A stretch of DNA of 64,000 nt, from the NCBI RefSeq assembly GCF_028737205.1, contig NZ_JAQZAL010000023.1, positions 1-64,000 of the forward strand, written 5' to 3'. Positions 59,573 to 64,000 of the stretch are shown here, piece after piece. The position numbers and the translations under genes are program-made. This DNA comes from Actinomycetospora lutea. Its GTDB lineage: Bacteria; Actinomycetota; Actinomycetes; Mycobacteriales; Pseudonocardiaceae. Position 1 is the first letter of the stretch. Every line of letters begins with the position of its first letter. A model generated the notes under the pieces. That model worked only from the letters and a program-made list of their open reading frames with translations. It was not told where the DNA came from and searched no databases.

Positions 59573-59586
59573 CATCACACGTGATG
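59573..59586. promoter_or_regulatory. Inverted repeat upstream of the amidohydrolase
   Basis: CATCAC-AC-GTGATG, a perfect 6-2-6 repeat, is 61 bp from the GTG at 59512 within a 162-bp divergent spacer. It is a candidate operator for the amidohydrolase-DUF59 unit or for the gene at 59675. Confidence 0.4.
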
Positions 59587-59674
59587 GTTCGGTGGTGGGC
59601 AACCCCATGATTTCCGCCCATCGCCGAAACGGACTAATCGGACAGCACCGGGAGGCCCGCGTACGGTCGGCGGC

Positions 59675-60367
59675 ATGCGCATCGTCATCGCGGGCGGACA
59701 CGGGAAGATCGCGCTGCGCCTCGAGCGGCAGGCCGCCGCCCGGGGCGACGCCCCCGTCGCCCTCATCCGCGACCCGGGCCAGTCCGACGACGTGCGCGAC
59801 GCCGGCGCGGAGCCGGTGGTCGCCGACCTCGAGGCGATCGGTTCCGGGGAGCTGGCCCAGCACCTGACCGGCGCGGACGCCGTGGTGTTCGCCGCCGGGG
59901 CGGGGCCGGGCAGCACCGTCGAGCGCAAGGGCACCGTCGACCGCGACGCCGCCCTGCTCCTCGCCGACGCCGCCGCCGCGGCCGGGGTGCGGCGCTACCT
60001 GCTGGTGTCGGCGATGAACATCGACAGCCCGCCGGCGCCCGAGGACGACGACTCCGTGTGGGCCCACTACCTGCGCGCGAAGAAGGCCGCCGAGGAGGCC
60101 CTGCGCGCGCGGGGCGACCTCGGCCTCACGATCCTGCGCCCCGGCCGGCTCACCGACGACCCGGGCACCGGGCTCGTGCGCCTCGGGCCGGTCGGTGGCC
60201 AGCCGCCCGTGGGCTACGGCGAGGTGACCCGCGACGACGTCGCCGCCGTGCTGCTGGCGCTCCTCGACGCCCCGGCGACGGTGGGCGCCGTGCTCGACCT
60301 CGTCGGGGGCACGGTGCCGCCCGCGCAGGCGGTCGCCGCGCTGAGCGGGGCGAACGCGCCCCGCTGA
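59675..60367 (+). CDS. NAD(P)-binding Rossmann protein (atypical SDR)
   Basis: A 230-residue NmrA/SDR-a5-like protein: VIAGGHGKIALRLERQAAARG (GxxGxxG), ADAVVFAAGAGPGS, YLLVSAMNIDSP and VWAHYLRAKKAAEEAL (Tyr-x3-Lys equivalent). Members act as reductases or redox sensors. ATG at 59675. Convergent with the betaine-binding protein gene. Confidence 0.8.
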   Translation: MRIVIAGGHGKIALRLERQAAARGDAPVALIRDPGQSDDVRDAGAEPVVADLEAIGSGELAQHLTGADAVVFAAGAGPGSTVERKGTVDRDAALLLADAAAAAGVRRYLLVSAMNIDSPPAPEDDDSVWAHYLRAKKAAEEALRARGDLGLTILRPGRLTDDPGTGLVRLGPVGGQPPVGYGEVTRDDVAAVLLALLDAPATVGAVLDLVGGTVPPAQAVAALSGANAPR

Positions 60368-60383
60368 CACCGGCGACGAGCAC

Positions 60384-61337
60384 TCAGCCGATCAGCCCCT
60401 GCTCGCGCAGGAACGACCGCGCGACCTCGTCGGGGCTGCGTCCGCCGACCGAGACGCGCTCGTTGAGCTGGCGCATCACCGGCTCGGTGAGCGTCGGCGC
60501 GAGCATCCGGCCCAGCAGGGCGAGACGGGGCGCGCGCGCCATGACGTCGCTGCGGACCGTGAGCGCCGCGTTGTAGGGCAGGAAGTAGCCGCGGTCGTCG
60601 ACGAGCGTCGAGAGCCGCAGCGGGTTGAGCCGGCCGTCGGTGGCGAACACCTCGCCGAACGTGCACGGGTTCGCCGCCGCGACCGCGTCGTAGATCTGGT
60701 CGATCTCGCGCGTGTCGAGCGCCTGGTCGCCGAGGGGGATGTCGTAGGTCGCGAGCAGCCCCTGCAGGCCGTCCTCGCGGCCGGTGAACTCCTGGTCGAC
60801 GCACAGCGTCCCCTGCGGCGACCCGGAGCGGACGAGCGCCGCGAAGTCCGAGAGCGTCCGGACGCGCAGCCGCTGCGCGATGTCGGTGCGCACGCCGATC
60901 GCGTAGGTGTTGTTGAAGGGCGTGGGGTCGAGCCAGGTGACCTGGTTGCCCATGTCCGCGACACGCACGGCGTCGTAGAGCGCCAGCGGGTCGGCGATCG
61001 TCGACTCCTGGGACAGGTACAGGCGCCAGGCGGTGCCGGTGTACTCCCAGTACATGTCGATCTGACCGCTGGTCAGGGCGGCGCGGACGTTGGCCGAGCC
61101 CTTCGTGTCACAGCGGTCGATCACGGTGGCCCCGCTCGACTGGAGCAGGGCGATGGTCATCTTGCAGAGCACGATCTGCTCGGCGAACTCCTTGCCGCCG
61201 ACGGTCAGCGTCTGCCCCGTGAGGTCGACCTCCTGGGCGAAGCTGCCCGGCGGGGTCAGTCTGCGGTCGTCGGAGCAGCCGGCGAGCAGGGCGGCGACCA
61301 GCGCGACGAGGGCGATCAGGACCGGGGGTCGGGGCAC
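60384..61337 (-). CDS. Glycine-betaine ABC transporter binding lipoprotein, second copy
   Basis: A 317-residue OpuAC/OsmX-type protein. The lipobox is LLAGC (Cys about 21). The ligand domain has LTVGGKEFAEQIVLCKMTIALLQSSGATV, ALTSGQIDMYWEYTG, FNNTYAIGVR and FGEVFATDGRL. It binds quaternary amines outside the cell. It is 176 nt downstream of a paralogue and the two share about half of their residues by eye. GTG at 61337. Confidence 0.85.
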   Translation of the reverse strand: MPRPPVLIALVALVAALLAGCSDDRRLTPPGSFAQEVDLTGQTLTVGGKEFAEQIVLCKMTIALLQSSGATVIDRCDTKGSANVRAALTSGQIDMYWEYTGTAWRLYLSQESTIADPLALYDAVRVADMGNQVTWLDPTPFNNTYAIGVRTDIAQRLRVRTLSDFAALVRSGSPQGTLCVDQEFTGREDGLQGLLATYDIPLGDQALDTREIDQIYDAVAAANPCTFGEVFATDGRLNPLRLSTLVDDRGYFLPYNAALTVRSDVMARAPRLALLGRMLAPTLTEPVMRQLNERVSVGGRSPDEVARSFLREQGLIG

Positions 61338-61363
61338 GGGCGTGGCGCCTTCGTCTCGGAGCG

Positions 61364-61411
61364 GATGCCGGATCAGATGCCGGATCAGATACCGGAGCGG
61401 TTGCCGGAGCG
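61364..61411 (+). repeat. Four tandem 12-bp units between the paralogous binding-protein genes
   Basis: GATGCCGGATCA (61364-61375) is repeated exactly at 61376-61387, then GATACCGGAGCG (61388-61399) and GTTGCCGGAGCG (61400-61411). The block is in the leader of the downstream copy (minus strand). It could be slippage DNA or regulator sites. Confidence 0.75.
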
Positions 61412-61513
61412 GTCGTGGACGGTCGTCGGCCGCGACGACGACGGCCGGCCGGGGTCCGAGGACCCGCGACCGGCCGCCGCCGTCGTCACACCGTCAGAGG
61501 CGTCATCGTGGGC

Positions 61514-62536
61514 TCACTGGCCGCCGATGAATCCCTGCTGCTGCAGCCAGCGGGTGGCCACCTGCTGGGGGTCCTGCCCCTGCGAGGAGACCTGCCCGTT
61601 GAGGTCCAGCATCACCTCGTTGGTCAGTCGGGGCGTGATGGCCTCGAAGATGCGGGCGACGCTCGGGTTGCGGTCGAAGACCTCCTTGCGGAAGGTCGGC
61701 GACGCGTTGTACTGCGGGAAGTAGTTCTTGTCGTCCTGCAGCGTCACCAGGTTCAGGCCGGGGATGCGGCCGTCGGTGGTGAAGACCTCGCCGAAGTTGC
61801 ACGGGTTGCCGTTGGCGGTGGCCTGGTAGATGGCGCCCGTGTCCAGCGTGTTCAGCCCGGGCGGGCCGGCCGGCGGGTTGGTGACCCCGTAGGTCCGGAA
61901 GAGCCCGGCGAGGCCGTCGTCACGACCGGCGAACTCGGCCTCCACGCAGAGCGTGGCGGCCGGGTTGCCGCTGTTCATGAAGTTGCCCCAGTCCGTCAGC
62001 GTCCGCAGGTTGTTCTGGTCGGCGAACGGACGGGTCACCGCGATGCCGTAGGTGTTGTTGAACGGCGACGGCGGCAACCAGACGATGTTGTTCTGCGCCA
62101 GGTCGGCATCCCGGGTGGCGACGTACTGCTGCTCGGAACCCGGGATCGGCGCGGCGTTCTTCAGGTGCGTGATCCAGCCGGTCCCCGTGTACTCCCAGTA
62201 CATGTCGATCTGACCGCTGGTCAGCGCGGCGCGGGTCGCGGCGGTGCCGGTGATGTTGCAGCGGTCGTTGACCGTGGCGCCCACCGACTGCATGGCCGCG
62301 ATGGTCATCTTGCAGAGCACGAGCTGCTCGTCGAACTCCTTGCCGCCGACCGTGTAGGTCTGGCCGGCGAGGTTGATGCCGCTGGCCGCCAGGCTGCCGC
62401 CCTGGGCCTGCGGCTGGCCGCTGCCCGACAGGCCCCCGCAGCCGGCGGCCAGCAGGGCTGTGGCAGCGAGCGTGACCGCGCCCGCCCGCCAGCCGGAACG
62501 ACGACCGGAACGGTCGCCGCGGAATGTCCACCGCAC
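61514..62536 (-). CDS. Glycine-betaine ABC transporter binding lipoprotein, first copy
   Basis: A 340-residue binding protein with a lipobox LLAAGC after a basic N-terminus. Shared features with the next copy: YTVGGKEFDEQLVLCKMTIAAMQSVGATV, ALTSGQIDMYWEYTG, FNNTYGIAV, FGEVFTTDGRI and QWLQQQGFIG-like end. AGGAG lies 6 nt before the GTG at 62536. It follows the permease by 78 nt, so is the third gene of the operon. Confidence 0.88.
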   Translation of the reverse strand: MRWTFRGDRSGRRSGWRAGAVTLAATALLAAGCGGLSGSGQPQAQGGSLAASGINLAGQTYTVGGKEFDEQLVLCKMTIAAMQSVGATVNDRCNITGTAATRAALTSGQIDMYWEYTGTGWITHLKNAAPIPGSEQQYVATRDADLAQNNIVWLPPSPFNNTYGIAVTRPFADQNNLRTLTDWGNFMNSGNPAATLCVEAEFAGRDDGLAGLFRTYGVTNPPAGPPGLNTLDTGAIYQATANGNPCNFGEVFTTDGRIPGLNLVTLQDDKNYFPQYNASPTFRKEVFDRNPSVARIFEAITPRLTNEVMLDLNGQVSSQGQDPQQVATRWLQQQGFIGGQ

Positions 62537-62614
62537 AGTGTTCTCCTTATCCTCCGGGGTTGGCCGGGCCTCGCGGGCGGGGCGGACGGCCGAGAGAAAT
62601 CTCGAGGCCCGGCC

Positions 62615-63433
62615 TCAGCCGGACCGGGACACGACGACGCGTTCGACGACGCCGGCGAGCCAGTCGATGAGCAGGGCCAGCGCGGCGATGATGCCGCCGG
62701 CCACGAGCAGGACGTTGATGCGGTTGAGGCGCAGGGCCTGCTGGACGAGCTCGCCGAGGCCACCCGCGCCGATGTAGCTCGCGAGGGTGGCGGTGCCGAC
62801 GTTGAGCACCAGCGCCACCCGGAGGCCGGCCACGATGACCGGCACGGCGAGCGGGATCTCGACGCGGAACAACGTCTGCCGGGCCGACATGCCCATGCCG
62901 CGTGCCGCCTCGATGAGCGACTGGTCGACCTGCTGCAGGCCGATGACCGTGTTGCGGAGCACGGGCAGCAGGGCGGCCAGCGTGAGGCCGATGACGGCGG
63001 TGGTGACGCCGAAGTCCAGCCAGAACGCCATGAGCAGCAGCACGCCGAACGGCGGCAGGGCCTGCGCGAAGCCGCCGACGGCGAGGACCGGGCCCTGCGC
63101 CTTCCGCGCGCCGCGCCGGCTGAGCGCGATGCCCAGCGGCACCGCGATGACCAGCACCAGGACCGTCGACAGGAAGGCGAGCCAGAGGTGCTGGCGGAGC
63201 AGGCCCGCCACGTTGTCGGCCGCCAGCACGCGCTCCTCGATCGTGTCGAGGTCGCGCGTGGAGATGTAGAGGAACAGCAGGAGCAGCAGCAGGAGGATGA
63301 TCACCGGGAGGATGACCAGGTCGTAGTGCTGCATCCACAGCCGGGCGAGCCTGCCGCCCTCCTGCTTGCCCTCGACCTCCTCGACGGCTTCCTCGGCCTG
63401 GACGTTGACCGTCCCCTGTGTCGCGGTGCTCAT
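62615..63433 (-). CDS. Glycine-betaine-type ABC permease (OpuCB/ProW-like)
   Basis: A 272-residue inner-membrane protein with about 6 helices after a hydrophilic Glu-rich N-terminus (about 1-35). The BPD_transp_1 coupling region is SLIEAARGMGMSARQTLFRVEIPLAVPVIVAGLR (EAA-like). The region LAVGGFAQALPPFGVLLLMAFW fits OpuCB. ATG overlaps the ATPase stop (ATGA). Confidence 0.88.
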   Translation of the reverse strand: MSTATQGTVNVQAEEAVEEVEGKQEGGRLARLWMQHYDLVILPVIILLLLLLLFLYISTRDLDTIEERVLAADNVAGLLRQHLWLAFLSTVLVLVIAVPLGIALSRRGARKAQGPVLAVGGFAQALPPFGVLLLMAFWLDFGVTTAVIGLTLAALLPVLRNTVIGLQQVDQSLIEAARGMGMSARQTLFRVEIPLAVPVIVAGLRVALVLNVGTATLASYIGAGGLGELVQQALRLNRINVLLVAGGIIAALALLIDWLAGVVERVVVSRSG

Positions 63434-64000
63434 GCGTGACCCTTCCGCGTGCGCAGACCGCCGACGAGGTCGTTCCAGTGCAGGACGCCCTGCGCGCGGC
63501 CCTCCTCGTCGACGACCGCGACCAGCGAGGCGGAGCCGTCGAGCATGACGTCCACCGCGTCGTAGACCGTGCCGGAGAGCGGCACCGTCACGAGCGGCAC
63601 CGCGGCGGCGTCGCCGCCGGGCAGGTGGCGCCACGACACGGGCTTGCCGGACCCGTCCACCTCGGCCACCGCGACACCGTTGCGGCTGTCGGCGGCCTTC
63701 TCGTCGGTCTCGATCGGGTGCAGCTCGAGGTGGGCGAGCTCCACCAGGCTCAGCCGCCGGACCGCCGCCCCGCCGCCGACGAAGTCGGAGACGAAGTCGT
63801 TGGCGGGCCGGGTCAGGATGGTGTCGGGGTCGTCGTACTGCTCCAGCTTCCCGGTCGCGAACACGGCGATCTTGTCGCCGAGCTTCACGGCCTCCTGGAG
63901 GTCGTGGGTGACGAACGCGATCGTCTTGCCGACCGTGCGCTGGATGTCCAGGAACTCGTCCTGGAGGCGGTCGCGCGTGATCGGGTCGATGGCGCCGAAC
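63430..64000 (-). CDS. Glycine-betaine ABC ATPase with CBS domains, C-terminal part
   Basis: The gene is cut at the right edge; about 189 codons are visible. It reads DPITRDRLQDEFLDIQRTVGKTIAFVTHDLQEAVKLGDKIAVF at the edge, including the D-loop/H-loop His (VTHD), then TGKLEQYDDPDTILTRPANDFVSDFVGG. A tandem CBS-like region follows (about the last 120 residues, VPLSGTVYDAVDVMLDGSASLVAVVDEEGRAQGVLHWNDLVGG), which in OpuA senses ionic strength. First gene of the operon. Confidence 0.9.
   Translation of the reverse strand, partial: FGAIDPITRDRLQDEFLDIQRTVGKTIAFVTHDLQEAVKLGDKIAVFATGKLEQYDDPDTILTRPANDFVSDFVGGGAAVRRLSLVELAHLELHPIETDEKAADSRNGVAVAEVDGSGKPVSWRHLPGGDAAAVPLVTVPLSGTVYDAVDVMLDGSASLVAVVDEEGRAQGVLHWNDLVGGLRTRKGHA

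Noticed and set aside
61338-61513. Small gene in the gap between the two binding-protein genes
   Set aside because: Short frames exist, but the content is tandem repeats and GC-rich leader without a convincing ribosome site.

Overview
The window is very GC-rich, full of GTG starts and tightly packed, which points to an actinobacterium. The block ppiA - rhomboid - PH-domain protein - crgA - trpG/pabA - pknB - pknA - pbpA - rodA - pstP - fhaB - fhaA - tRNA-Leu(CAG) matches the arrangement that Mycobacterium tuberculosis has near its replication origin. Gene content elsewhere (OpuC-type transporter, DUF5313, DUF397/XRE pair, amphi-Trp and MT0933-like proteins) fits Pseudonocardiales such as Pseudonocardia or Actinomycetospora. 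The genus is an inference. No dnaA, gyrase or origin gene is present.

Left third (1-32.5 kb) is accessory metabolism and regulation. It begins with a truncated phosphoglycerate-dehydrogenase-like gene, then a FadR-type GntR regulator beside an acyl-CoA dehydrogenase and a hot-dog hydratase (strong palindromes in between), a ScbR/TetR-like regulator with a monooxygenase-fold protein, and a zinc homocysteine methyltransferase. A run of regulator/enzyme pairs follows (AraC/PPOX, MarR/cupin, AraC/VOC/small membrane protein facing a Baeyer-Villiger-type monooxygenase), then a second-copy-type methionine aminopeptidase. At 15.3-16.8 kb sits a two-gene restriction-modification cassette: a BglII/BstYI-like nuclease and an MT-A70 methyltransferase. 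Next are a PMT-type glycosyltransferase, a secreted TAP-like peptidase and a methyltransferase. A four-gene minus-strand operon follows: peptidase E, cytosine-deaminase-like amidohydrolase, FAD/Fe-S dehydrogenase, DUF5313. The third closes with a ChoD-like GMC oxidoreductase, a quinone reductase, Mug glycosylase, and an EspC-like protein with a DUF1023 hydrolase.

The middle (32.6-45.5 kb) is the envelope-growth and Ser/Thr-phosphorylation locus. PknA, PknB, the PstP phosphatase, two FHA proteins, RodA, PbpA and CrgA act together on septal and polar peptidoglycan synthesis. fhaA to pknB is one co-oriented string with overlapping or nearly touching stop/start codons over pstP-rodA-pbpA-pknA-pknB. 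Two local peculiarities are an extracellular PASTA-like domain on PknA and a roughly 175-residue Gln/Gly/Tyr prion-like linker in FhaA.

The right third (45.6-64 kb) holds serS, a thioesterase, an MT0933-antitoxin-like protein facing a third Ser/Thr kinase, a WhiJ-type XRE + DUF397 pair, a GH65 phosphorylase, an aldo/keto reductase, and an IclR regulator with a MetE-like methyltransferase. It also holds a DUF59 + amidohydrolase pair normally found with propane/acetone monooxygenases (the oxygenase genes are absent), and a glycine-betaine-type ABC operon with two tandem binding proteins, cut by the window end.

Non-coding items of note: a ~48-bp element with two DnaA-box-like 9-mers present twice (12.83 and 34.50 kb), a 400-bp gap with stacked perfect hairpins (26.05-26.45 kb), short tandem repeats in promoter regions, and one gap (57.3-57.7 kb) with possible gene remains.
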